Under the pieces are notes generated by a model. It saw only the letters and a program-made list of their open reading frames with translations. It did not search any database and was not told the origin of the DNA. A stretch of DNA of 64,000 nt from Stropharia rugosoannulata (Eukaryota > Basidiomycota > Agaricomycetes > Agaricales > Strophariaceae), in assembly GCA_028532985.1 (NCBI GenBank), contig JANCIK010000012.1:124001-188000 (forward strand). Direction: 5' to 3'. Shown here piece by piece: positions 46,936 through 58,312 of the stretch. Position numbers and translations under genes: made by a program. How positions within the stretch are numbered: position 1 is the first letter of the stretch; each line of letters starts with the position of its first letter.

Positions 46936-48334
46936 CTAAATCCTCAAGGTTTCATGATCCAGTAATTTCATGCGGCTGAAGCTGTCATCAAGATTAACTT
47001 CTTCCATCGATTGAAGTTCACTTTCCATATGAATCATATATTGCTGTGCATCCCGCCGAAGACTCTCCCAACCTTTAAAGGTAGATGATTAGTATAAGAG
47101 TTACAGCCTAGACTTTAACGACTTACCTTCTTCTGTGAGATCACTGCGACAAAGCCTTTGAACTTGCTCAAGATTTTGAAACTCGCATAATTTGCGCTTT
47201 TTCATCTTGGCGACCACATCAGCCCAACCCCACTCTATGATGAAATTGGTGATCCTGTTTATTGCAAAGAATGATTTTGTTTGAATAAACAGATGCAAGA
47301 ATAAGGAGCAGCCACACTTACAGAGCCTTCTGGCGCTCTACACGCACGACCACTACTGGGTTATGAATACTCTGCCAGTCATCGTACCATGCATGACACT
47401 GAGCGGCATGCTGGTCAAGGGCTTGAACAAGATACCAGCATAGCGACAATCAAAGCTAAAAGACTGACCTTTGCCACCTCTGCTTGTTTCATCATGAACG
47501 TTGCTAGCCGCCCCTCCGTTGTATCCGAGGAATTTTTCATAGCCTGTACCCAGATGTAATAATACTCCACAAATCCGTAGGGAGTGCTGTCTACGTTGTC
47601 ATTAATGGTTATGTCTCATTAGCAAAGTACTGGATCGTGTGATTATTCACGTACCTAAGTCATACGGATCCGGGACCTGCGGTAGGAGCGCCGGAAAGTC
47701 ACATTTCTGATCCCCATTGCAGAGCACATTCAATACAACAGACTGTCTGAAATCTTTCCGACAGCTTGAGGAGAGCATGCGTAAGAAAGGAACAATCGAC
47801 AATACTTGAATAGCTCACTGTCGCAATACACATTGCTCACAAATGCGTCTTCTGGCATACCAGTGGCGCGACATACGACGCCTTTGTCTGAGGCAGTACT
47901 GTACAAAATTAGATTCGCTTTTTGAGGACGATATTACAATTAGCACTATACCTGGCAATCCCTGGCGAAGGCCAATTCAGCGAACTCAATTTCGCTCAAA
48001 TCGTGTGGACACAATGGCATAGCAGGTACAACTCGCTTGCGTGCTGCAACCCAGGTCGACTTCAGCTCTGGGCTCCTGAGCAATATACAAAATGCTTTGT
48101 TAGTCCGCACAAGGCTCAATAAGTCACTAGGTAGTAACAAAGAAAAAATCTGTGGGTGGTTCGATTGAGTTAATTATAAATAGTAAGAACTCCATTGCGG
48201 ACCTCGAGCCACACATCTATTGGCGTACCCATAAGTCCTGTATATCTTCTGAGGGCGGTCCTGAACCTGCCCTGTTTCGTCGGAGGCTGCTCGGAAACGC
48301 ATTCGTCAAAGTCCTCCATTATCTTCCGTTTCAT
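46936..48334 (-). CDS. F-box protein with CxxC pairs
   Basis: About eight exons. It starts MKRKIMEDFDECVSEQPPTK at ATG 48334. The F-box spans GTPIDVWLE (exon 1) and IFSLLLPSDLLSLVRTNKAF (exon 2), continuing CILLRSPELKSTWVAARKR. F-boxes recruit substrates to SCF ubiquitin ligases through Skp1. Next come CPHDLSEIEFAELAFARDCQ, YCLRQRRRM and ICEQCVLRQ; the two CxxC pairs (CQYC, CEQC) look like a small zinc-binding motif common in this Agaricomycete F-box group. Later exons give CRKDFRQSVVLNVLCNGDQK, STPYGFVEYYYIWVQAMKNS, FHHRVG-region read as ITNFIIEWGWADVVAKMKKR, and GWESLRRDAQQYMIHMESEL. The stop is TAG at 46936-46938. No leucine-rich or WD repeats are seen, so the substrate is unknown. Confidence 0.78.
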
Positions 48335-48910
48335 ACCACAGCTTGGAAAATTTAGATGTTGTGGATCCAGATCCATAGCACCGAAGTCGTCGCGGGTTAT
48401 ATAGCTTGAAGTTAGCCTATTTATTTGAGGGTTGCTTGATTTCACAAGGACTTGACAAGATTCGACTTGCATCATTTTCTCATTGAAGTCGTAGTTACAG
48501 AGCTCGATGTCAAATGTAAGAAAGTCGCCTTGAGAAATCCACTGACTCAATGTATTAGATGTTTCTGAGCTGCCGCATTACAAGTTAGTAAACGAAGAAT
48601 GAAATCAACCAAAGCTGCTAAATGTGGTATATTCATTTCGGCTTCTGCCGCCCAAGAACGTGGATCGGCATATACGATGCCGGTAAGAGATCTCCGGTGA
48701 ATCCATGCAAGGTGACTGAATGCATGATGGCTGGTTACAGTTGATTTGCTGATTGACCACTGAACAATATTTATCTTATTTCATACTCTCACAAGTACTT
48801 ACTATTACTGCAAGTGTGTCATAGAGAAGATGAGCTCTTGTAACTTAAATCACAATATAGAGAATAGCTCTCTAATTTTGTTAATATCTGAAGTTGGCAG
48901 CAAATACAGT
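48335..48910. other. Intergenic, no gene recognised
   Basis: Promoter side of the F-box gene. A minus-strand frame running up to 48550 overlaps the F-box start but has no independent support. Confidence 0.4.
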
Positions 48911-50427
48911 CTAAAACAGAATAAGATACACCGGACGAATGGCATCATTATTGTAAACGATTGTTTCATTTAAAGAACCGTTTACTCCGCGGTCAAATAC
49001 GACCTGAAAATATAGATATCCTTACTATTAGTTGTGGGTACTACAATTCATAAATTCTCCTACCGAATCATAACCATCTGGACATGATCGCACTTCGTTG
49101 AAAGCATTCACGTAGCGAACGCGTCCGAGAGCGACGGTGGAGACTATAATTGCACCAGTCCCATTTGCTGTGTAGTTATACGCTCTTATTTTTATTTTTA
49201 TTTTTATTTTTTATTTTGAAAAGATGAATACAGTGCGAAATAAGCGGAAAAAAGTCAACGCACTTATTTGATGCCGTGGATGTATATATTCCGGAACCAA
49301 ATCTGATGGGGAAAGAAGATGAGATGGTAATCTTTACAGGTACTCACATGAGCATACGCAGTGTAGGAATGAGCGAGGTCGGTCCTGAATGATGTTCTGA
49401 GTATAGAACAAAGCGCGCAGGTAGTGCTGAAGCACAGCTGCGTCTGATCAGCACTTCCCAAGCTACAGCTCTTCTTTGTGCCATGGTAGCAGAAAACAAC
49501 ATTTCCTATAAGTTTCCTATCGTCGTACCAAATCCATATTTCAGTGTTGCTATTCAATCACTTCCAGTGGATGACATACTTGTATTCATTAAATGGATCA
49601 AAGAAAAGTTTCGTCCCAATGACCTTGAAAACCTTTCTCACAGGCGGTCGCGTTGCCGTGCCCGAGTACTTCCAAGCTTCCTTGAATTTCTCCTCAACTT
49701 GGGCCACGTCACCATCATTAGTAAAGATAGACCGTATGACAAGGTGGACTCGAAGTACCCATGTTATATGTAACATGTCCAGGTGGTGCTTCAAGGACTA
49801 GGTAAGGAGACCAGTTAGAGATGATCTTCTTACAGGCCCTCCCACACAGATAAGCACGGCCATTTTTTGCCTTGCTTTTACACAATAAACACGCGGTCTT
49901 TGATTTCTCGGCGCAGATAGGACCACATTGGTCTGATCCCGACTGTTTGAGACGACGATGGCAGTACTAGGCCTGATGGGTTAGACATATGTGACATGTT
50001 ACTGTAGACTTGCAATACATTACACATATTCCCATTTGCTGGACCCTGCCTACACAATTTGTCTCTACAAACATTGCTGCAAACCACATCGTTCTTTGTA
50101 GCGCATGTTGCTAGTAGACATACCTGGCATGAACTCTTAGCTATATCCGGAGCATTAGAGACATCCGAAAACACTCACAACGCATTGTGACGGTCCTGGC
50201 ACTTCGTAGTAGGAATCATCAGTACGGCTCCCCTCTTCCCAGCGAGTAGGTGGGACATTATGAGAGACTGTACGGGGTGCGTACGGTGCGTTCCGTGGAG
50301 CGGTACTGTGGCCTGTGGGCTTGCTCGCACTTGTCGTCGTAGTAGGCTGCTGGCTTACAGGGGTTTCTGCGGGCCCCTGAGAAATAGATATCCATAACGT
50401 TCGGAGTAAAGTAACAAGAGAGTCCAT
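48911..50427 (-). CDS. PARP-type ADP-ribosyltransferase-like protein
   Basis: Multi-exon gene starting MDSLVTLLRTLWISISQGPA at ATG 50427, with a Thr/Ser-rich linker. A Cys-rich segment follows (SQCV, KSSCQVC, VCSNVCRDKLC), probably a small zinc finger, though its exon limits are unclear. The C-terminal part resembles the PARP catalytic fold: ATRPPVRKVFKVIGTKLFFD, NVVFCYHGTKKSCSLGS, QLCFSTTCALCSILRTSF, RFGSGIYTSTASNK, AYNYTANGTGAIIVSTVALG, GYDS and GVNGSLNETIVYNNDAIRPV YLILF before TAG. The H-Y-E triad of PARPs can be assigned to His of YHGT, Tyr of GIYTS and Glu of LNETIVY, so NAD-dependent ADP-ribosylation is plausible. One intron holds a T-rich tract. Target and cellular role are unknown. 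Confidence 0.75.
49186..49217. repeat. Intronic (TTTTTA)n tract
   Basis: About five units of TTTTTA inside the intron that separates GIYTSTASNK from YNYTANGTG in the PARP-like gene. Confidence 0.8.
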
Positions 50428-50980
50428 TTCTGGCCAAGGTTCAAGTAAATACCTAGCTAGAAGCGTAGAGGATTCTCAGCTGATGAGCGCGGATGGTATC
50501 GAACGGCACCAGAGAGTCAACATGACACATGCGCGTGGTTGTATGCATGGGCGCCTAATTATAAACTCCGACCGTGCCGGATTTGTTTATGATTATTTAG
50601 CCGACAGCGCATCTGCAGCAGAAAAGATAGTAAGCACAACGGACTAGCATGATTAGTCACAGGAGAGCTCAGAGAGGTCTACGGTATGTAGCCACATCGG
50701 CGACGCATTTAATCCTATATTTGTGTCTATAGGTATAACTTTACACAGCAGCCCTTATAATGCGCTATGTTAGTTCTACGCCACATAAATTGCATAACTA
50801 GCGTTCTAAATAATTTCAATAGGTTAAAGATAAAGATAATGGTACAGCTTAACAGAGATCCGACGGTAGATGTCGCCCGTTCCACAACCGCTGGTACGTC
50901 CATGGTTTGTAAACCAAGAGTAGTTATACACATTGTCTGAGGGCTGAGTCAAATTGTCCTCCATAATAGAGTCTCAGAAA
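50428..50980. other. Intergenic, no gene recognised
   Basis: Promoter side of the PARP-like gene. Nothing else recognised. Confidence 0.4.
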
Positions 50981-51508
50981 CTAGATATTTGCTTCGTAAG
51001 GTGTAGTACTTAAAGGTAGCGATACGACGCACATGGCATATTTTATCCGCCCGAGTATTACTGCTTGTTGCGTCGTGCTCGAACTAGTACTAGCTCTCAT
51101 TGAAGTTGAAAGCCGCGGTGCAATGAGCTGGTATAGAGTTGCCATACAGTATAGAGCGGCAGCGACATGGCACACGATGACTAGGAGGTTTGTGCTGTCA
51201 CATGCTTTATACAGTGTATCCCATGCAGCCTGATGAACCATACTCCACAATTCGGTAGGACGGTGGTTAACTGTGAACGATTCCGGGAGTCGTGTGGGCT
51301 GGCTGTGTAGAGGCATCGCATTGACGCACAGCTGTAGCGCCCGAACAGCTGAGACGAGGCATATAACGGGGAGGTAGTTCATTGACACGCTCGAGGTTGA
51401 TGAGGATGGTGTGGCAACTAAGTACCAAGGGTCATTTGAACTTTGATGTGTGAATGTGAATGCGTACCCCGCGACCGTGAAGCGGACGTCACGGTATATA
51501 TATATCAT
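50981..51508 (-). CDS. Doubtful hydrophobic ORF
   Basis: A 175-residue frame from ATG 51508. Hydrophobic stretches YLPVICLVSAVRALQLCV and NLLVIVCHVAAALYCMATLY suggest one or two membrane segments. I recognise no family, and there are no flanking splice sites that extend it into a known protein. It could be an exon of an unrecognised membrane protein, a decayed gene, or chance. Confidence 0.28.
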   Translation of the reverse strand: MIYIYRDVRFTVAGYAFTFTHQSSNDPWYLVATPSSSTSSVSMNYLPVICLVSAVRALQLCVNAMPLHSQPTRLPESFTVNHRPTELWSMVHQAAWDTLYKACDSTNLLVIVCHVAAALYCMATLYQLIAPRLSTSMRASTSSSTTQQAVILGRIKYAMCVVSLPLSTTPYEANI

Positions 51509-52649
51509 AATTCTAGCTCACAGCCTTGAAAGGTACTAAATTATTGCCCGACGTGAGGTTTCAAAGGACCTGACATTCGTTCGGCGAGCAAGGCCCATGG
51601 TTTGTATTTGTACGTTAAATCTTGTCTGTGACAGGTCTCGCCAGTTGCATCAAGATTGAATATTGTACGGTCTAAAACAGTGTTTATGCTTCAGTTCTGA
51701 GAATATAGAAGCGAATAATAAGCCTGAGTAACACTTTATCCGTTTAGTACTGGGCGCTCATGATTTTTCCAAAACCTTGTGACCATATGATTTGTATTGG
51801 TAGCTGTATGATGGACATGAGTGAGATAAATATTTCTTGTATTTGGCAGATCATCTTGCTAGATCTCTGCCTGTCATCAAACATCGCTCTTTACTACGTG
51901 GCATTAGGTTGAGACAGGGAAGGGACCATACCACAAGGAATGCCAACAAACCTTGAAGTGAACATCCCAGTTTTGCCACTAACATATAGTAGTCGGATGT
52001 TGTTTCGGTAGTGGAGTGAGTACATACTGGAATTGAGAATTTCAAGCGAGAGCGTACAGGGGCTATAAGTCCTTTTATTTTATAGATGGCCTCTAAATGA
52101 CAAGTCAAAAATAAGGAACACGGTGACCAGATACCTCCCATATGTTGTGCAACTTATGGATCACGCATGACATGCCATATGTGAATGCTATGAGCACTTT
52201 CAATTTATTGGCCGCTACTATGCAGTTTCATAATGCATCCATGCTTCCAGAGGCTGATTGACAGTTCGCTTTGAAGCGTATCCACAGAACAGAAATACAT
52301 AGTCAACTAAACATACATAAGTTCTGATGTCAGAGTTCGCCGTGCCCCATTCTCCGCAGTATTCGCGGCACGATGACAGTTATACAATAGAGATCAAAGA
52401 TGGAAAAAATGATGATTCAAAGTTGAAGTTTCGGGTATCCCACTCCATCGTGGATATCATCTCTATAGGGTACACTTCTCATGGAACAAACATAGTCATC
52501 AGATTCTCATCGCTGTTCATATGCGCATGTATAAATTAGGTCATCCACATCAGAACCCTCATCTAGGGTGCACTGAAAGTATATATAAACCGTAACTACT
52601 AGAGAACCTCTTCCAGGCCACATTCCCTAATTCCCTCAGACCTTCCAAA
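51509..52649. other. Intergenic, promoter of small GPI protein
   Basis: No gene recognised. A short frame from ATG 52327 (MSEFAVPHSPQYSRHDDSYT) ends without family resemblance. A TATA box, ATATATAAA at 52581-52589, lies about 60 bases before the next ATG. Confidence 0.45.
52581..52589 (+). promoter_or_regulatory. TATA box of the small GPI protein gene
   Basis: ATATATAAA ending about 60 bases upstream of ATG 52650, followed by a C/T-rich leader. Position and sequence fit a fungal core promoter. Confidence 0.55.
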
Positions 52650-53052
52650 ATGCGCACCAACCAAGCCGTCCTTTTCCTCGCCGTCGCAGCCGCCGGTGTT
52701 GTGGCCCAAAACTCCACCAACAGCACGAGGTATGCCCACCCAACCGGAAGCGAGTTCTTCATCTAATGCCCTTTCTAGCAGTAGCGCTCCGGCCTCTAAC
52801 TCTACCGCCACTGGAACTGCTGCTAGTAGCACCCCCACCAATGGAACCTCCAGCGCTGGAAACAGCACGGCCCCGGCTGGTAACGGTACATCCACCACCA
52901 ATAGCACTTCGTCCACCAACGGCACAAGCAGTGCCTCTGGCGCCTCTCCCAGTGCAACGGGCCCTAGCAATTCAACCACCACCAGTGGTGCTACTCTCAA
53001 CCTGGCTGCCAGTGGACTGTTTGGCCTTGCTGTCATCCCGCTCTTCCTTTGA
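52650..53052 (+). CDS. Small secreted Ser/Thr/Asn-rich GPI protein
   Basis: Two exons, 52650-52729 and 52779-53052, intron GTATGC...TTCTAG. The signal peptide is MRTNQAVLFLAVAAAGVVAQ. The mature protein is almost wholly Ser, Thr, Asn, Gly and Ala with many Asn-X-Ser/Thr sequons (NSTNST, NGTSS, GNSTA, GNGTSTT), so it should be heavily glycosylated. It ends with a hydrophobic segment (NLAASGLFGLAVIPLFL) without a basic tail, as for GPI-anchored wall proteins. No catalytic domain. Probably a structural or surface-coating glycoprotein of the hyphal wall. Confidence 0.82.
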
Positions 53053-55266
53053 AATTGTTAACTTTTTTGTGGTATGTGTATCTCGTGAACGTGAGCCGGC
53101 CTCCGTTTTAACCTTGGCTTTGTTGCAGCGTTGATGTCTTCCGAGTACGGGATAATTTGACAGACATTCTTTACACTTGACATTGGAAGCGGTAGATGTA
53201 TTTAATTTATTACATTTACTCGTGCATTACTGTATAGAGTAAGATGAGGAAGTAGTGCCTCTTATACCTTTATTACTTCATACCAATTCCTGTCGTAATC
53301 TTTTTACAATTTCAAAAGACACGATGCATTCGTCATTACCTGAAGCTACTGGCGGAACCTATTCCTTCCAAAAGGCTAACTGCGGCCCTTATGAGAATTT
53401 CCGTACATGGGCCAAACCTCCTCTTACATAGAGTTCAATCAAAATCACGACATTCTGCATGATCCATTTAGTATTCGGAATTCCCGTCGGCTATTACACC
53501 AAGGCGTCTAATTCCCATGAATCATCAGTCACAAGAACACCGTCGTGAGTACTACAATGTGAACTAGTCTAGAGTGTTTGTATTGGTTCCTTGCCAGCAC
53601 CAGAGCTACTTGTAGGTGTTCGCAGGAGCCCGTTTGAGCTGTAGTGCCTTATTTATTGGTACCGCCCGCTGTGAGAGACTCCTTGAGTGAGGCGAGACAA
53701 GGGTGGCATGAAAGAATATCCAATTTACTCAATAACGAGTGAAAGATTCCAGACAGCTTTGTACACGCTGTTGGTACTATATATCAGAAGGCGGAAAATT
53801 CTGGGGTGAATGAGTAGATGTCATGTACACATCGTCTCGCAAGCATTTCCATAACACCGTTCTCTCTGCTCCTTTATCTTTCGTGATAATGTATCGCACA
53901 CGCATCAGCCATGAAACAAAGAGTATATTCGTACACTCAGTCTTGATGTATCCGAACTGTCGTAGAAGCATGACCCTGAACAATGGGATTTCTACACCGT
54001 GTTACAGCTACGTGGGGTGATGATAAATGCCTGAAGAACGGTCGATATTACACACTTTGGGGTCTGTATATTTTAAGAACTTCACGGGTATCTAAAGGAG
54101 AATTTCAAGAAAAAATTTTATAGATCGGAAAAAGCTCCATTGGCATATGCACTCTAGTAAGTAACTGGCCCATATCCATTATAGATTGTTGATTTGTAGG
54201 CATTCTTTCACCGATACGGTGTACGCCGGGTCCTCCAATTGGACATTATAACGTGAATTTATGAGGCCAGCCATAATAAAAATGACACTCTCTCGGCCTG
54301 AATACAGTTATTTAATATTCTCTCCATAGTAAACCTTGCCAGTAGGTATTGAAGCTGTCCAGAACGGTGTAAAATACAGTGAGAGTATTATGTAGTAGAG
54401 TTATTTGCTAGATAATAATTTCTCAGCGGATGCGTCATGTTCTGGAGACAGACCCTTAGTTGGCTTGAAGTAAAACGGCGATGGAATGTCCGCTGAGTGC
54501 CACTGCCTCACTCCCACGAAATGGAAGTTCCCCGTTAAGCTGGATATGATGAACGGAAGTGAAGACCGCATCTCAGGCTCGCAAATAGCCACAAGGAATG
54601 TACCTTAGTTTCACTCTTAAAATATATGGGTAGCATCTTGAGCACCCCTGGCTTAGTTACGATTTTTTCGACTTCTGGGCTGAGTCTTTGGAGGTCTTTG
54701 GCGAAGGTGGCGTTCGGAGGCTTTACCCCCATTCTCTCTACTTTCGGGATTTTCCATGTGGTGTGTCACTCTGCCTGCTGCTCCCACTCCTGGCGCCCAC
54801 CTATTTATATCAGCTAAAAAGGTGTTGTCATATACGTCTTGTATTTGTTTCGTCGTTTATGGCCTGCAAATAAGCTTGAAACTGCCTCGGGGTTACCATA
54901 AACGGCAAGCCCGATGAGTATTTCTGTGCCAAAACGGTGTTCAAATAAACATGACGTATTTGACGACCTGTTTTTGGCACCAAAAATTGGTTGACGCCAG
55001 CAGTGTCCTTAATCAGCATCGGTGTTGGCCTATTCTATTTAACTCTTTGCCTCCTTTTCGCGGCTGGAAGTCATTGCCAAGACAAACAAGGTGTTCTAAA
55101 AATAGCTTCACGGCGCCAACTTGAAGGTACCCATCTCAGGGGAAGTTAATCCCAAATAGAAAGCCTCACAATCACCACAGTAAACCACATTGCCCACACA
55201 GTGCACAGTATTTCCAGATATGTATTTCGACACGGGGTACGTAGTGAGTAGCACACAGATTTCAGG
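53053..55266. other. Intergenic with one MITE
   Basis: 2.2 kb with no recognised gene except the MITE at 54785-55005. Confidence 0.45.
54785..55005. mobile_element. CACTA-like MITE, copy C
   Basis: A 221-bp element starting CACTCCTGGCGCC and ending GACGCCAGCAGTG, so the terminal repeats have two or so mismatches. The trinucleotide TCC flanks it on both sides (54782-54784 and 55006-55008). It is collinear with copy B at 5349-5576 in the same orientation, with small indels. Non-coding. Confidence 0.85.
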
Positions 55267-57230
55267 CTATACGGCATACACCTCTGCTGAGACAGGGACT
55301 TTGCTCATCGGATTTCCTGTCTCTTTCTGCGTCCCATTGGTGCTGAACCGCTCGACGGGCGTACTAAACACGGGCGGTGGGGCCACAGAAAACCGTGTAC
55401 TTCTTCCATCGGGGATTGTTAAGCTGCGGGTATCTCTTGACCTCAGCAACTGTCTTGCGTTTAGTGAACTCATGAGAGAGTTGACATATACTACACATAT
55501 TATGACATGTCCTAGTGAACAACTGGTGCAGTAAGAACTCACGCTTGCTCAATGGGAAATACATGCCCACATATATAAAAAGTTTGGGCCATATTGAGTA
55601 CTGATGTGACAAAAGCATGAGCTTTGACCTGAAAAGGACAGATAAAATGGCATACTGTCACTAGACATGAAAGCGCAAACGCGCTAGAAGGAGGTGAGAG
55701 GCCTCAATTGAGTCGGTAAAACATAAATACCTAGTAATTAATCCTGGCTTAATCATTAGCAAAAATTTAAATGCTGTAGCTCATACAGAATCTTACATAC
55801 CTGTATTAAACGTTATCACTATAAGTGTGCTCAACAGCGAGTCGGTTCTGTCAGACAATAATTTCAGTCGCATTTAACTACGAAAACGAAACGATAGTAT
55901 TTACCGTTTAATACCAGTCCGACTTGTATACAGCAGCCCGCATAAAGAAATCGCAATCAAGCTGTCGGCAGCTGCAGCGGATGCAAATGTTATATACAGA
56001 TACACTTGCTGTAGGAGTCATTATCATCACGCGTGAGTTCAAGATAGCCTTGTTTATGGTATGAAACGTTATCTCACGGCAATCGCATCTAGTTCGGCAA
56101 ATGTTGGAACATTAATTCTAAAATCGCATTAGATGTGCAGTGGCATGACCAGCAATAGGTGCGCACGATTTTGAGGCAAAAACTAGTAAGAAACTATTAA
56201 GTACAAGCAAGTTTTGAACCATGCGTCATAGAAGACTCACTCCATCCGGTCACTGTCAGTTTGTAGAACGTCAGGTGTAGGCTACTAGACGAATGCTTGG
56301 GTACGACGGACCAAAAGTAACGAGTGTCATTGTAACCTAGGGCAGTCAGAACGATATGTTCGTATATGCAATTTCGTAACTTACTGCCAGCACTGGTAAA
56401 ATGGTACGTAGCTTCTGTCTATATCTACCGCACACTGACGCGGTGGTATACATCTCATCAGAAGACGAGTTTGTAGTATTGCCTGTCTGGACTTACACAC
56501 AAAAATACGGTGGGCCAAGAAGCTAAAATAATCCGATGTCGCGTAAGTCATTTAGTTTGATATTGTCACTTAACAAAGACTTACATTCGTACAATGATTC
56601 CATTGAAGCTCTATAAAATGCTTAGAGTCGAGCCTAATGTGTAAGACAGACTTGAAGGAACATACTGTGAGGTATATGACTCCCTAGTTCAGACTTAGAT
56701 TGAGTATAATTCCACTTTAACTGTGTTAATCTGCCTACTATTAACGACCTGAAGTCAAAGTAGAGGTCAATAGGGGCTACGTCAGGCAACCGACGTAAGC
56801 TTACCAGACGGGGGACAACAGGGCTGCAACCTGTCCGAAACTAGTGACCAGATAGTGGTAGATCGAATGTGCACTGAATATCATATGCAGCGTATCCAGC
56901 AACCTGATCATAATCCCTTTCGTTAATCCCATTCATGATTTTTCTGAAAGCCGGATGCTCACCAAAGTAGACCTATCTGTAAGACCAATGAAAATAGTCC
57001 TTTCAGTCAATAGATACGTATATCCGTACAAGTGACTTCAGGAACGGCCCATCTGATTTACAGGTCTGCGAGTATAGAAAGGTTTGAAGAGTTGTCAGGC
57101 CATATAGTCTGCGGTATTTTGGGTCAGTACAATAATAACATCATTGTTATTGAGAGGTGACTGAGACGTACACAGCGGCTATGAATCCTCCAATTAACAC
57201 CGCACCAAGAGTACTATCAAACTCGCCCAT
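55267..57230 (-). CDS. DUF6534 multi-pass membrane protein
   Basis: Relative of the gene at 9116-11053, on the opposite strand. Exon 1 starts at ATG 57230 with MGEFDSTLGAVLIGGFIAAV, followed by LYGLTTLQTFLYSQTCKSDG and, after an intron, LLDTLHMIFSAHSIYHYLVT with SFGQVAALLSPVW. The last exon gives VYVNSLMSSLNARQLLRSRD and the tail DGRSTRFSVAPPPVFSTPVE, ending at TAG 55267-55269. These are the start, middle and end blocks of the DUF6534 family, in the right order and spacing. Middle exons were not all resolved by eye, so a disrupted gene cannot be excluded. A multi-pass membrane protein of unknown function. A CACTA-like MITE lies about 260 bases beyond its 3' end. Confidence 0.72.
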
Positions 57231-57956
57231 GATTTAAGCAGTATAATGAAGGAGGAGGGAAAGCAGCAGGGAAGCAGCAGTAAAAGAGCTATTGCAAAAT
57301 ACATGCATCACTGTGGGAGAAAATACTGACGTCCGTCTAATTGACAGTGGGATAATATTTTACACATGCCATTCGCTAATGACACAATGCAAATATGAAG
57401 ATGACTGTTCTGATCTAAGTGACTTGTCAAAGAGGGCAGCTTGTGACTCTCCACTCCCCTATACCTTACGATAGCCTGCATACACCAATATTATATCGGT
57501 CCTGCAGACGCGCCATCGACAGCACTAGTCGGTTACAGAAGCGGAGGCTCCATCATGTCAAGTTGGCCCTTCAGTGGCAACGGGGTGATATAAATGATGT
57601 ACGAAGCTTCGATTACAAGTACTTGTTGTTTTGAGACCTGACTTGCACCGAGTTTGCAAAGGCCTCAGGCCACAAGCTTCAAGGGTTAGCGGAAATGCCA
57701 GTCCCCAGTGAAATTGCTATTGTCTAAGATACGGGAGATCTGCTTACAGATATCACGACGGGAATGTGCCAGATAGAAGTTTGTAAATAAACTATCGGGA
57801 AGTCCAACAAGGTTCAAGCCAATGCTCAAATGAGGTGGCTCTGTCTAAGTAACATGGTACGTTTCTGTTAAAGCCTTTCAATAGCTTTCAATTGAAGTTT
57901 ACTCGGAGAAATAGCGGAGTTCATACTACTGGCAAACGCCATCTTAAAGTCATGTG
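57231..57956. other. Intergenic, no gene recognised
   Basis: Spacer between the DUF6534 gene start and the tRNA. Nothing recognised. Confidence 0.4.
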
Positions 57957-58027
57957 ACACCGATGGTGAAGCGGTTATCATGCTTGCCTTCCAAGCAAGC
58001 GGCAGGGGTTCGACTCCCCTTCGGTGT
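57957..58027 (+). tRNA. tRNA-Gly (anticodon UCC), copy 2
   Basis: Same 71-nt sequence as the minus-strand gene at 43623-43693: acceptor stem ACACCGA/TCGGTGT, anticodon arm CTTGC-CTTCCAA-GCAAG with anticodon UCC, and T arm AGGGGTTCGACTCCCCT. No intron. A run of five T lies a few bases past the 3' end. Flanking sequences differ from copy 1. Confidence 0.93.
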
Positions 58028-58312
58028 ATTGTTTTTGGAGCTGTAGGCGTTGTCCATAAGACTTGGAAATTGAATGCCAAGGCCCACCTATTTTCCCCCT
58101 GTCATACAAATTGCTTCCATATAAGCAACTTTGAACTCATGCACTCATGCAGGAGGTGTGGACAAAATTGTTCATGGAGTAATCTCCAACATGGAGAATG
58201 ACGCCGCAATATCGGCGTTTGTCACATATCGGTGTGGGAAATATAATGAGAGGGAACTTGAGGTGGCAGCGTTACCTACTATCGTTTTACCCACAGCTTT
58301 CCATCACCGTGA

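Noticed and set aside
52327..52539. Possible exon MSEFAVPHSPQYSRHDD
   Set aside because: No continuing exon or family match; may be a relic or chance.
54401..54732. Short minus-strand frames upstream of the third MITE
   Set aside because: No domain, no splice structure and no paralogue in the window.
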